From Nematostella vectensis (Eukaryota > Cnidaria > Anthozoa > Actiniaria > Edwardsiidae), in contig NC_064043.1 of NCBI RefSeq assembly GCF_932526225.1, positions 16,513,939-16,577,938 of the forward strand: a DNA stretch of 64,000 bases, written 5' to 3'. Every line of letters begins with the position of its first letter. The first letter of the stretch is position 1. A program made the translations under genes and the position numbers. Of the stretch, positions 1 through 13,153 are shown piece by piece. Below the pieces are notes generated by a model that had not been told where the DNA came from, ran no database searches, and saw nothing but the letters and a program-made list of their open reading frames with translations.

Positions 1-3000
1 ATGCAGTGTGACTATGGTCTTGACATGCAGTGTGACTATGGTCTTGATATGCAGGGAGGCTATATGGTCTTGATATGCAAAGAGGCTATATGGTCTTGAT
101 ATGCAGGGAGGCTATGGTCTTGATATGCAGTGTGACTATGGTCTTGATATGCAGTGTGACTATGGTCTTAATATGCAGGGAGGCTATATGGTCTTGATAT
201 GCAGGGACGCTATTGTCTTGATATGCAGGGAGGCTATGGTCTTGATATGCAGGGAGGCTATGGTCTTGATATGCAGTGTGACTATGGTCTTGATATGCAG
301 GGAGACTATGGTCTTGATATGCAGGGAGGCTATGGTCTTGATATACAGGGAGACTATGGTCTTGATATGCAGTGTGACTATGGTCTTGATATGCAGTGAG
401 ACTATGGTCTTGATATGCAGGGAGGCTATGGTCTTGATATGCAGGGAGGCTATGGTCTTGATATGCAGGGAGACTATGGTCTTGATATGCAGGGAGGCTA
501 TGGTCTTGATATGCAGGGAGGCTATGGTCTTGATATGCAGGGAGACTATGGTCTTGATATGCAGGGAGACTATGGTCTTGATATGCAGTGTGACTATGGT
601 CATGATATGCAGCGTGACTATGGTCTTGATATGCAGGGAGACTATGGTCTTGATATGCAGGGAGGCTATGGTCTTGATATGCAGGGAGGCTATGGTCTTG
701 ATATGCAGGGAGACTATGGTCTTGATATGCAGGGAGGCTATGGTCTTGATATGCAGGGAGACTATGGTCTTGATATGCAGAGAGACTATGGTCTTGATAT
801 GCAGGGAGGCTATGGTCTTGATATGCAGGGAGGCTATGGTCTTGATATGCAGGGAGGCTATGGTCTTGATATGCAGGGAGGCTATGGTCTTGATATGCAG
901 TGTGACTATGGTCTTGATATGCAGTGTGACTATGGTCTTGATATGCAGTGTGACTATGGTCTTGATATGCAGTATGACTATGGTCTTGATATGCAGTGTG
1001 ACTATGGTCTTGATATGCAGGGAGACTATGGTCTTGATATGCAGGGAGACTATGGTCTTGATATGCAGGGAGACAATGGTCTTGATATGCAGGGAGGCTA
1101 TATGGTCTTGATATGCAGGGAGACTATGGTCTTGGTATGCAGGGAGACTATGGTCTTGATATGCAGGGAGACTATGGTCTTGATATGCAGTGTGACTATG
1201 GTCTTAATATGCAGGGAGGCTATATGGTCTTGATATGCAGAGAGACTATGGTCTTGATATGCAGGGAGGCTATGGTCTTGATATGCAGGGAGGCTATGGT
1301 CTTGATATGCAGTGTGACTATGGTCTTAATATGCAGGGAGACTATGGTCTTGATATGCAGTGTGACTATGGTCTTGATATGCAGTGTGACTAGGGTCTTG
1401 ATATGCAGTGTGACTATGGTCTTGATATGCAGTGTGACTATGGTCTTGATATGCAGTGTGACTATGGTCTTGATATGCAGTATGACTATGGTCTTGATAT
1501 GCAGTGTGACTATGGTCTTGATATGCAGGGAGACTATGGTCTTGATATGCAGGGAGACTATGGTCTTGATATGCAGGGAGACTATGGTCTTGATATGCAG
1601 GGAGGCTATATGGTCTTGATATGCAGGGAGACTATGGTCTTGATATGCAGGGAGGCTATGGTCTTGATATGCAGGGAGGCTATATGGTCTTGATATGCAG
1701 GGACGTAATGGTCTTGATATGCAGGGAGGCTATGGTCTTGATATTCAGGGAGGCTATGGTCTTGATATGCAGTGTGACTATGGTCTTGATATGCAGTGTG
1801 ACTATGGTCTTGATATGCAGTGTGACTATGGTCTTGATATGCAGTGTGACTATGGTCTTGATATGCAGTGTGACTATGGTCTTGATATGCAGTGTGACTA
1901 TTGTCTTGACATGCAGTGTGACTATGGTCTTGACATGCAGTGTGACTATGGTCTTGATATGCAGGGAGGCTATATGGTCTTGATATGCAAAGAGGCTATA
2001 TGGTCTTGATATGCAGGGAGGCTATGGTCTTGATATGCAGTGTGACTATGGTCTTGATATGCAGTGTGACTATGGTCTTAATATGCAGGGAGGCTATATG
2101 GTCTTGATATGCAGGGACGCTATTGTCTTGATATGCAGGGAGGCTATGGTCTTGATATGCAGGGAGGCTATGGTCTTGATATGCAGTGTGACTATGGTCT
2201 TGATATGCAGGGAGACTATGGTCTTGATATGCAGGGAGGCTATGGTCTTGATATACAGGGAGACTATGGTCTTGATATGCAGTGTGACTATGGTCTTGAT
2301 ATGCAGTGAGACTATGGTCTTGATATGCAGGGAGGCTATGGTCTTGATATGCAGGGAGGCTATGGTCTTGATATGCAGGGAGACTATGGTCTTGATATGC
2401 AGGGAGGCTATGGTCTTGATATGCAGGGAGACTATGGTCTTGATATGCAGGGAGACTATGGTCTTGATATGCAGTGTGACTATGGTCATGATATGCAGTG
2501 TGACTATGGTCTTGATATGCAGGGAGACTATGGTCTTGATATGCAGGGAGGCTATGGTCTTGATATGCAGGGAGGCTATGGTCTTGATATGCAGGGAGAC
2601 TATGGTCTTGATATGCAGGGAGGCTATGGTCTTGATATGCAGGGAGACTATGGTCTTGATATGCAGAGAGACTATGGTCTTGATATGCAGGGAGGCTATG
2701 GTCTTGATATGCAGGGAGGCTATGGTCTTGATATGCAGGGAGGCTATGGTCTTGATATGCAGGGAGGCTATGGTCTTGATATGCAGTGTGACTATGGTCT
2801 TGATATGCAGTGTGACTATGGTCTTGATATGCAGTGTGACTATGGTCTTGATATGCAGTATGACTATGGTCTTGATATGCAGTGTGACTATGGTCTTGAT
2901 ATGCAGGGAGACTATGGTCTTGATATGCAGGGAGACTATGGTCTTGATATGCAGGGAGACAATGGTCTTGATATGCAGGGAGGCTATATGGTCTTGATAT

Positions 3001-3831
3001 GCAGGGAGACTATGGTCTTGGTATGCAGGGAGACTATGGTCTTGATATGCAGGGAGACTATGGTCTTGATATGCAGTGTGACTATGGTCTTAATATGCAG
3101 GGAGGCTATATGGTCTTGATATGCAGAGAGACTATGGTCTTGATATGCAGGGAGGCTATGGTCTTGATATGCAGGGAGGCTATGGTCTTGATATGCAGTG
3201 TGACTATGGTCTTAATATGCAGGGAGACTATGGTCTTGATATGCAGTGTGACTATGGTCTTGATATGCAGTGTGACTAGGGTCTTGATATGCAGTGTGAC
3301 TATGGTCTTGATATGCAGTGTGACTATGGTCTTGATATGCAGTGTGACTATGGTCTTGATATGCAGTATGACTATGGTCTTGATATGCAGTGTGACTATG
3401 GTCTTGATATGCAGGGAGACTATGGTCTTGATATGCAGGGAGACTATGGTCTTGATATGCAGGGAGACTATGGTCTTGATATGCAGGGAGGCTATATGGT
3501 CTTGATATGCAGGGAGACTATGGTCTTGATATGCAGGGAGGCTATGGTCTTGATATGCAGGGAGGCTATATGGTCTTGATATGCAGGGACGTAATGGTCT
3601 TGATATGCAGGGAGGCTATGGTCTTGATATTCAGGGAGGCTATGGTCTTGATATGCAGTGTGACTATGGTCTTGATATGCAGTGTGACTATGGTCTTGAT
3701 ATGCAGTGTGACTATGGTCTTGATATGCAGTGTGACTATGGTCTTGATATGCAGTGTGACTATGGTCTTGATATGCAGGGAGGCTATGGTCTTGATATGC
3801 AGTGTGATTATGGTCTTGATATGCAGTGTGA
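1..3831 (+). repeat. 24-bp minisatellite, forward orientation
   Basis: Units follow CTTGATATGCAGGGAGGCTA plus TGGT, with two common variant cores, GGGAGAC and TGTGACT. A 26-bp variant carries an extra TA (TATATGGT). The array probably continues left of the window. Because 24 is divisible by three and the unit lacks stops, frames of up to 336 codons appear on both strands (for example MQGGYGLD repeated). These are not credible genes. A higher-order duplication is present: 1-1,886 recurs from 1,911. Confidence 0.97.
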
Positions 3832-4363
3832 CCATAGCCTCCCTGCATATCAAGACCATAGCCCCCCTGCATATCAAGACCATTGTCTCCCTGCATATCA
3901 AGACCATAGTCACACTGCATATCAAGACCATTGTCTCCCTGCATATCAAGACCATAGTCACACTGCATATCAAGACCATAGTCTCCCTGCATATCAAGAC
4001 CATAGCCTCCCTGCATATCAAGACCATAGTCTCCCTGCATATCAAGACCATAGTCACACTGCATATCAAGACCATAGTCACACTGCATATCAAGACCATA
4101 GTCACACTGCATATCAAGACCATAGTCACACTGCATAACAAGACCACAGTCACACTGCATATCAAGACCATAGTCTCCCTGCATATCAAGACCATAGTCT
4201 CCCTGCATATTAAGACCATAGTCACACTGCATATCAAGACCATAGTCACACTGCATATCAAGACCATAGCCTCCCTGCATATCAAGACCATATAGCCTCC
4301 CTGCATATCAAGACCATAGTCACACTGCATATCAAGACCATAGTCTCCCTGCATATCAAGACC
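3832..4363 (-). repeat. 24-bp minisatellite, inverted orientation
   Basis: The same unit as the preceding array continues but reversed (CATAGTCTCCCTGCATATCA and so on). The two halves meet head to head at about 3,831, so the end of the array forms a long imperfect palindrome. Confidence 0.95.
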
Positions 4364-4384
4364 ATTGCATTTCTTGGCCATCTT

Positions 4385-6600
4385 TTCCTCTAATATGGGT
4401 TTTTATATCCCATAACATGTCAGCCTTGTTTTATAAGAGGGTTGCCTTGCTGGTCTACGAACGCTTTTGCTAGCACCACAGTAACTCGGCCATTTGAAAC
4501 AACGTTTATTGCCTGCTGCTGGTTTTGTGAGATCGACGCTTTCAGTGGCCAGGTTGAGCAAGCATTGGTTCAAATTATTCCTGGTCATGACCCGCCAACT
4601 GACATTCCCGTGTTCGCCGATGTTTCAAAGAATCCAGGTGCTGAGGTCTGCCGATTTAATCTCAGTCAAGATTACTTATCAAGGAATGCTACTCTTTGCA
4701 ATAATTTGCATAGCCGCCAAACTCAAGATCCATTAACTCATTACTCTAGGGATCAGCTTTAAAGATATCGGCGAAACTTGAATTCTACAATCTTCGAGGA
4801 CAAGGCGCTCATATCCACCTTGAAGCGAAACGGAATCTTCAGATATCGTGGCAAAAGAGCGGGGAAATTAGTTAAAGAACGTAGGAACTCGACATCTAGT
4901 AACTGCTAAAGATCATCTTCATTCGCGGAAAAATTCAAATTTAACTAGCGTGAATGAACCACCCAATTTGAATAAAGATGTAACATTTCTCCAGCGCCTG
5001 ATACCCACATCGCGTCTAGGCACAGAGCGTCCATCCCATCCTTGATTATCTTGAATGTGAGCTCCTTGACTTATAAAGTTGATGAGCTCGAATGCGTTGT
5101 TCGGCAAACAGAGCTAATTTTGTCTGCGTACCTGAGTCGTGGTTCACTAGCGACATACCTGACTCGGCTATCAATATAAACGACTACATTGTATTCCGAA
5201 AGGACCGTTCCTTTTCACGAGGTGGTCTCGCTGCCTTTGTGTACTCTTCGATACCGTGCAAGGCACTTCCACAGTTCGATGATCCTTCGATATTATCAGA
5301 ATGTTTGTGGTTACAGCTCAGGCCCCGCCGACTGCCGAGGTCGGTCTCGATAATATTGGTGGGTGTAATTTATCATCCTCACACACCACTGCTGCGGAAA
5401 ACAATGACCTTAAAACCATGTACAGGCGACAGTGGACACGTACTCGACCAATCACCCCGAGTGTTTTGTGTGTTCTGCTGGCGATTTTAACCCAAATGCA
5501 ACGAACATTTCACCCGTCGTATTCAAGCGATTATGCGGCCTTACGCAGATTGTCAAGGTACTTACAAGAGATGGTGTACTGGATTGGTGCTTGACTTACT
5601 CACCGAAGTTATTTTCATCCCCGATAGTTACTTAAAATTGGGACCGTGATCACTCTCCAGTTCTCGTTCCACCTGCAATCCCATACTCGCCATCAACAAA
5701 AGTTGCCCTGTCACGGTGTGATACGGTGGTCAGTTGCATCCGGGATTTCGGTGGATGGTTAACAGGGTTCGAATGGGATCATCTTTATTCGCTTGACTCA
5801 TGCAGTGAAAAGTTTGAGTATTCCTACAGGTCTTTGTATGGTGCTGTTGGTAGTTTCTTTCCAGTCGTGTCTTCTCGCGCACACAGTTCTGATAAAGCCT
5901 GGGTGACCAGTAAAATCAAGGCGCTAATTGTAAGGCGACAAAAATTCTTGGCACAGTATGGCAGTCCCCCATAAATTCAAGTAAGTCCGCAACAAAGTCC
6001 TCCTTATGGTCAAGAACTCCCAGCGGGTCTTCTACAAAAACAAAGTTTAAAATCTTAATAAGACGTGGAAAGAGATCAAGTCCCTCGCGGGCGTGTCCAA
6101 AAAAGAGAGTCGGTGGTACTCACAATTACTTGATGCTGACAATGTTAACACCGTCGCACAGCAATGTGAGAACATAAACGACTTCTTTATTGGTTTCACT
6201 GCGGGCTTCTGTGCTCTCTCCCGCCCTGACGTGTCCGATATTTACGTTGATTGGCAATCAATACCACCCGAGCTTTTTGTGTCTGACCGGGAAGCTTACG
6301 TTGCACTGTGGAGCACCAAAATCGAAAAAGCCCCAGGCCCCGACGGTATTCCAAACATAGTGTTGAAAGTGTTCGCGTTTGAACTCGCATCGCTGGTTGC
6401 GCACATGTATAATATCTCCTTGAGACAAGGCATCCTCCTTTTATCCATGAGGCGCGCGGTGGTGACCACCCTGCCCAAGCAGATGCCGCCCAAAAGGGTT
6501 GATGAGGATATCCGGCCGATCTCGCTGACTAACCAGATCGTCAAATACGGAGTTACGTTCGGAGAGGGCTCGGGCTTGTCACGAACACTAAAGAGTTACA
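4385..6600 (+). mobile_element. Decayed non-LTR retrotransposon (endonuclease plus start of RT)
   Basis: Broken frames in order: a 5' segment (4,442-4,762) with ADVSKNPGAEVC; an endonuclease-like segment (5,092-5,490) with DYIVFRKDRSFSRGG and ECLWLQLRPRRLPRSV; GDFNPNATNISP and GVLDWCLTYSPKLF (5,432-5,635); a linker (5,726-5,974); and the RT start (6,093-6,580) with KAPGPDGIPN and RPISLTNQIVKYG. These motifs are typical of Jockey/CR1/L2-type LINE ORF2. Frameshifts and stops break it, and it ends before RT motif A, so it is dead. It faces the NOC3L 3' end. Confidence 0.85.
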
Positions 6601-6886
6601 CAGTGCCGTTCAAATGTTTCGAGACTTGAAAACAACGATCGCTAGGGTTTTTAGACAAGAGAAATAGAAATATAACAAGAGGCAACAAGAAAGGATTTCG
6701 CTAACACAGAAGGCAGGAGACATTTTGGATTATAAGGTTAGAAATACTTTATTCGCTGATTTCAATATTCAACATAAATTGGGGATTCATTTTTGTTTAT
6801 ATTATAAAGAAATCGCTGACAAAGTATCCTAATTCCCGTGGTTAAACAATTTCCAAATATTTGCTGACGAGGTTTTAAGATTATTC

Positions 6887-6892
6887 TTTATT
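6887..6892 (-). terminator. Candidate polyadenylation signal of NOC3L
   Basis: AATAAA on the minus strand lies about 95 nt after the stop codon. A second copy lies further downstream at 6,748-6,753. Both are canonical hexamers at plausible distances, but the region is AT-rich and chance occurrence is easy. Confidence 0.4.
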
Positions 6893-6987
6893 GGCGAGGG
6901 AGACGTGCGAGATTTACGGATTATAAGTTTTCACAATATTATATCTATAGGGGGAGGGGGGTAATGATAAGGTTCTTTAGCGTCATC

Positions 6988-7219
6988 TTATTGTCTTGAT
7001 GTGAACGGTAGAGTAAAGCGAACTACCTTGTCCTTCTCCTTCACAAGTGTCTTTGTTATAGAGTCAGCCAAAAGCGGGATGCTAGTGAGGCTAATGTCAT
7101 CTAGCACAGCTGTGTACCTCAGTTTGCTGGGTGCTTTGCCCATAACGGTAGCTTTGTCCAAGTCGGGATTAAGGACCAGGGTTGATGAGTCGTATTTTCT
7201 GTAAAACTCGTCGGGGCGA
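6988..7219 (-). CDS. NOC3L: NOC3L terminal exon 18 (residues 669-745 and stop)
   Basis: Acceptor CATACATTGCAG|TCGCCC supplies the one base needed after exon 17 (ACT = Thr). An open frame of 76 codons then runs to TAA at 6,988. RPDEFYRKYDSSTLVLNPD fits the family pattern xLFxxYxxxxMTFNPP. Beyond that (MGKAPSKLRYTAVLDD, SLTSIPLLADSITKTLVKEK, ending FTLPFTSRQ) I see no clear similarity to human NOC3L, whose C-terminus is itself variable. Frame compatibility and the good acceptor support it. The alternative is an unrelated downstream exon. Confidence 0.65.
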
Positions 7220-7392
7220 CTGCAATGTATGGGAAAAAAGCAAACAAAGATTCAATTGTCTACGCTAAAGTAACCGCGTTTGTCGAGTTCCCATTAAAAA
7301 GATTCTACTAATAATTGGAAAAGGGTGACGCCTCTATTTTTGCAGTTTGTAGACACAAATGCAGTCTATCTATGCATGGCAAGTACAGCTTG

Positions 7393-7800
7393 TCCTCAAA
7401 TAAGTACTGCGTGACCTCAAGTAAGTACTGTGTCACCTCAAGTAAGTAGTGCGTGACTTGAAGTAAGTACTGTGTGACCACATTAGGTAGTGCGTGACCT
7501 CAAGTAAGTACTGTGTGACCTCAAGTAAGTACTGTGTCACCTCAAGTAAGTAGTGCGTGACCTGGAGTAAGTACTGTGTGACCACAGTAAGTAGTGCGTG
7601 ACCTCCTCAAGTAAGTACTGCGTGACCACGAGTAAGTGCTACGTGACCTCAAGTAAGTATGAGTAAGTACTGCGTAACCTCGAATAAGTATTGTGTGACC
7701 TCAATTAAGTACTGCGTGACTTCGAGTAAGTACTGCGTGACCTCTAGTAATTACTGCGTGACCTCAAGTTAGTACTTTGTGAATTAAAGTACTGTTTGAC
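7393..7800 (+). repeat. 21-bp minisatellite
   Basis: About 19 copies of a unit around GTGACCTCAAGTAAGTACTG, with A/C/T changes in the middle and some two-base length variants. It lies in the last NOC3L intron, immediately beside the 37-bp array. Confidence 0.93.
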
Positions 7801-7808
7801 CTCGAGTA

Positions 7809-10800
7809 TTTCCAGTAATATAAATAGGACACTGAGACATGGAGATGTCCAGTAATATAAACAGGACAGTCAGACATGGAGATGTCCAGTAATATAAACA
7901 GGAGACTGAGACATTGAGATGTCCAGTAATATAAACAGGACACTGAGACATGGTGTAGTCAAGTAATATAAACAGGACACTGAGACATGAAGATGTCCAG
8001 TAATATAAACAGGACATTGAGACATGGAGATGTCCAGTAATATAAACAGGACACTGAGACATGGTGTAGTCAAGTAATATAAACAGGACACTGAGATATA
8101 GAGATGTCCAGTAATATAAACAGGACACTGAGATATAGAGATGTCCAGTAATATAAACAGGAGACTGAGACATTGAGATGTCCAGTAATATAAACAGGAC
8201 ACTGAGACATGAAGATGTCCAGTAATATAAACAAAACACTGAGATATGGAGATGTCCAGTAATATAAACAGGACACTGAGATATGTAGATGTCCAGTAAT
8301 ATTAAACAGAACACTGAGACATGGAGATGTCTAGTAATATAAACAGAACACTGAGATATCCAGTAATATAAACAGGAGACTGAGATATCCAGTAATATAA
8401 ACAGGAGACTGAGACATTGAGATGTCCAGTAATATAAACATGACACTGAGACATGGAGATGTCCAGTAATATAAACAGGACACTGAGATATAGAGATGTC
8501 CAGTAATATAAACAGGACACTGAGACATGGTGTAGTCAAGTAATATAAACAGGACACTAAGACATAGAGATGTCCAGTAGTATAAACAGGACACTGAGAT
8601 ATGGAGTTGTCCAGTAATATAAACAGGACACTGAGACATAGAGATGTCCAGTAATATAAACAGGACACTGAGACATAGAGATGTCCAGTAAAATAAACAT
8701 GACACTGAGACATTGAGATGTCCAGTAATATAAACAGGACACTGAGACATGGAGATGTCCAGTAATATTAAACAGAACACTGAGACATGGAGATGTCTAG
8801 TAATATAAACAGGACACTGAGATATCCAGTAATATAAACAGGAGACTGAGACATTGAGATGTCTAGTAATATAAACATGACACGGAGACATGGAGATGTC
8901 CAGTAATATTAAACAGAACACTGAGACATGGAGATGTCTAGTAATATAAACAGGACACTGAGATATGGAGATGTCCAGTAATATAAACAGGACACTGAGA
9001 TATAGAGATGTCCAGTAATATAAACAGGACACTGAGACATGGTGTAGTAAAGTAATATAAACAGGACACTGAGATATAGAGATGTCCAGTAATATAAACA
9101 GGACACTGAGACATGGTGTAGTCAAGTAATATAAACAGGACACTGAGATATGGAGATGTCCAGTAATATAAACAGGAAACTGAGATATCCAGTAATATAA
9201 ACAGGACACTGAGACATTGAGATGTCCAGTAATATAAACAGGACAGTCAGACATGGAGATGTCCAGTAATATAAACAGGAGACTGAGACATTGAGATGTC
9301 CAGTAATATAAACATGACACTGAGACATGGAGATGTCCAGTAATATAAACAGGACACTGAGATATAGAGATGTCCAGTAATATAAACAGGACACTGAGAC
9401 ATGGTGTAGTCAAGTAATATAAACAGGACACTGAGATATGGAGATGTCCAGTAATATAAACAGGACAGTAAGACATGGAGATGTCCAGTAATATAAACAG
9501 GAGACTGAGACATTGAGATGTCCAGTAATATAAACAGGAGACTGAGACATGGAGATGTTCAGTAATATAAACAGGACACTGAGACATGGTGTAGTCAAGT
9601 AATATAAACAGGACACTGAGACATAGAGATGTCCAGTAATATAAACAGGACACTGAGACATGGAGATGTCCAGTAATATAAACATGACACTGAGACATTG
9701 AGATGTCCAGTAATATAAACAGGACACTGAGACATTGAGATGTCCAGTAATATAACCAGGACACTGAGACATGGAGATGTCCAGTAATATAAACAGGACA
9801 CTGAGACATGGTGTAGTCAAGTAATATAAACAGGACACTGAGATATAGAGATGTCAGTAATATAAACAGGACACTGAGACATGGTGTAGTCAAGTAATAT
9901 AAACAGGACACTGAGATATGGAGATGTCCAGTAATATAAACAGGACACTGAGACATGAAGATGTCCAGTAATATAAACAAAACACTGAGACACGGAGATG
10001 TCCAGTAATATAAACAGGACACTGAGATATGTAGATGTCCAGTAATATTAAACAGAACACTGAGACATGGAGATGTCTAGTAATATAAACAGAACACTGA
10101 GATATCCAGTAATATAAACAGGAGACTGAGATATCCAGTAATATAAACAGGAGACTGAGACATTGAGATGTCCAGTAATATAAACATGACACTGAGACAT
10201 GGAGATGTCCAGTAATATAAACAGGACACTGAGATATAGAGATGTCCAGTAATATAAACAGGACACTGAGACATGGTGTAGTCAAGTAATATAAACAGGA
10301 CACTAAGACATAGAGATGTCCAGTAGTATAAACAGGACACTGAGATATGGAGTTGTCCAGTAATATAAACAGGACACTGAGACATAGAGATGTCCAGTAA
10401 TATAAACAGGACACTGAGACATGGAGATGTCCAGTAAAATAAACATGACACTGAGACATTGAGATGTCCAGTAATATTAACAGGACACTGAGACATGGAG
10501 ATGTCCAGTAATATTAAACAGAACACAGAGACATGGAGATGTCTAGTAATATAAACAGGACACTGAGATATCCAGTAATATAAACAGGAGACTGAGACAT
10601 TGAGATGTCCAGTAATATAAACATGACACTGAGACATGGAGATGTCCAGTAATATTAAACAGAACACTGAGACATGGAGATGTCTAGTAATATAAACAGG
10701 ACACTGAGATATGGAGATGTCCAGTAATATAAACAGGACACTGAGATATAGAGATGTCCAGTAATATAAACAGGACACTGAGACATGGTGTAGTAAAGTA

Positions 10801-12795
10801 ATATAAACAGGACACTGAGATATAGAGATGTCCAGTAATATAAACAGGACACTGAGACATGGTGTAGTCAAGTAATATAAACAGGACACTGAGATATGGA
10901 GATGTCCAGTAATATAAACAGGACACTGAGATATCCAGTAATATAAACAGGACACTGAGACATTGAGATGTCCAGTAATATAAACAGGACAGTCAGACAT
11001 GGAGATGTCCAGTAATATAAACAGGAGACTGAGACATTGAGATGTCCAGTAATATAAACATGACACTGAGACATGGAGATGTCCAGTAATATAAACAGGA
11101 CACTGAGATATAGAGATGTCCAGTAATATAAACAGGACACTAAGACATGGTGTAGTCAAGTAATATAAACAGGACACTGAGATATGGAGATGTCCAGTAA
11201 TATAAACAGGACAGTCAGACATGGAGATGTCCAGTAATATAAACAGGAGACTGAGACATTGAGATGTCCAGTAATATAAACAGGAGACTGAAACATGGAG
11301 ATGTTCAGTAATATAAACAGGACACTGAGACATGGTGTAGTCAAGTAATATAAACAGGACACTGAGACATAGAGATGTCCAGTAATATAAACAGGACACT
11401 GAGACATGGAGATGTCCAGTAATATAAACATGACACTGAGACATTGAGATGTCCAGTAATATAACCAGGACACTGAGACATGGAGATGTCCAGTAATATA
11501 AACAGGACACTGAGACATGGTGTAGTCAAGTAATATAAACAGGACACTGAGATATAGAGATGTCCAGTAATATAAACAGGACACTGAGACATGGTGTAGT
11601 CAAGTAATATAAACAGGACACTGAGATATGGAGATGTCCAGTAATATAAACAGGACACTGAGATATCCAGTAATATAAACAGGACACTGAGACATTGAGA
11701 TGTCCAGTTATATAAACAGGAGACTGAGACATGGAGATGTTCAGTAATATAAACAGGAGACTGAGACATTGAGATGTCCAGTAATATAAACAGGAGACTG
11801 AGACATGGAGATGTTAAGTAATATAAACAGGACACTGAGACATAGAGATGTCCAGTAATATTAAACAGAACACTGAGACATGGAGATGTCCAGTAATATA
11901 AACAGGATGCTGAGACATTGAGATGTCCAGTAATATAAACAGGAAACTGAGACATGGAGATGTTCAGTAATATAAACAGGAGACTGAGACATTGAGATGT
12001 CCAGTAATATAAACAGGAGACTGAGACATGGAGATGTTAAGTAATATAAACAGGACACTGAGACATAGAGATGTCCAGTAATATTAAACAGAACACTGAG
12101 ACATGGAGATGTCTAGTAATATAAACAGAACACTGAGACATAAAGATGTCCAGTAATATTAAACAGAACACTGAGACATGGAGATGTCCAGTAATATAAA
12201 CAGGATGCTGAGACATGGAGATGTCCAGTAATATAAACATGACACTGAGACATTGAGATGTCCAGTAATATAAACAGGACACTGAGACATTGAGATGTCC
12301 AGTAATATAAACAGGACACTGAGACATAGAGATGTCCAGTAATATAAACAGGACATTGAGACATGGAGATGTCCAGAAATGTGAACCATACACTAAGATA
12401 TGGAGATGTCCAATAATATAAAGAGGACACTGAGACATGGAGATGTCCAGTAATATAAACAGAACACTGAGACATGGAGATGTCAAGTAATATAAATAAT
12501 ATAAACAGAACACTGAAATATGGAGATGTCCAGTAATATAAACAGAATACTGAGATGTCCAGTAATATAAACAGGAGACTGAGACATTGAGATGTCCAGT
12601 AATATAAACAGGAGACTGAGACATTGAGATGTCCAGTAATATAAACAGGACACTGGGACATTGAGATGTCCAATAATATAAACAGGACACTGAGACCTGG
12701 AGTGTTCTAGTAATACAGACAGGACACTGAGACATGAGATGTCCGGTAATATGAACAGGACACTGAGATATGGAGTGGTCAAGTAGTGTAAACAG
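7809..12795 (-). repeat. 37-bp minisatellite (about 135 copies) with 1,746-bp higher-order repeat
   Basis: The plus-strand unit begins GTCCAGTAATATAAACAGGA and ends CACTGAGACATGGAGAT. Truncated units (ATATCCAGTAATATAAACAG), AT insertions and GTGTAGTCAAG variants mark a higher-order period of 1,746 bp between about 8.2 and 11.7 kb. The minus-strand unit has no stop in any frame, and 37 is not divisible by three, so the frames rotate into a 37-residue super-repeat (SCLYYWTS, LSVLFILLD, SQCPVYITGHL). This yields a 563-codon frame at 8,331-10,022. It fills most of the last NOC3L intron, in sense orientation. I do not call it a gene. Confidence 0.97.
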
Positions 12796-13153
12796 TGCTT
12801 TACATATTTTGATGTTCATCCCAAGGAAATACGCCTTCATTTGCGCAATCATTCAAGTGAATTTTTTTTCTGATAATCAGCTAATCTAATTAGAGCATGC
12901 GAATCATTGTAGTCATATTATAAAATGATTATTAGGTAAAATACAGAAATCAAGCTTAACGAAAGCCTGCACATTGTGCTATAAAAGAAATGGCTTTTTT
13001 TATGAACCATAGCCTGATGATAGCATTTGTGTTATCACAGCCTTGGTTGTTCTCCCAACCTACCCCCCATGCTGCCATCAAGTATGGTTCATGGAAAACC
13101 ATGTTTTATTTTTTAGATATAAATTCACTCCTTCACACGTGCAATGAACTCAC
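12796..13153. other. Unique intron sequence
   Basis: AT-rich intron between the 37-bp array and NOC3L exon 17. No exon, repeat or RNA was seen. Confidence 0.5.

Noticed and set aside
101-3119. Long open frames (up to 336 codons) in the 24-bp array on both strands
   Set aside because: Unit length divisible by three and without stops makes frames automatically. Several overlapping frames and both strands are open, and there is no signal peptide, splice or codon signature of a gene.
4403-4588. Minus-strand 61-codon frame as an additional NOC3L exon
   Set aside because: It lies within the LINE remnant, has no NOC3L similarity, and a good stop-containing terminal exon exists at 6,988-7,219.
7784-12852. 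Hydrophobic 37-residue-repeat proteins on the minus strand, up to 563 codons
   Set aside because: They arise from a stop-free 37-bp unit read in rotating frames. All three frames are open, so there is no sign of selection for one.
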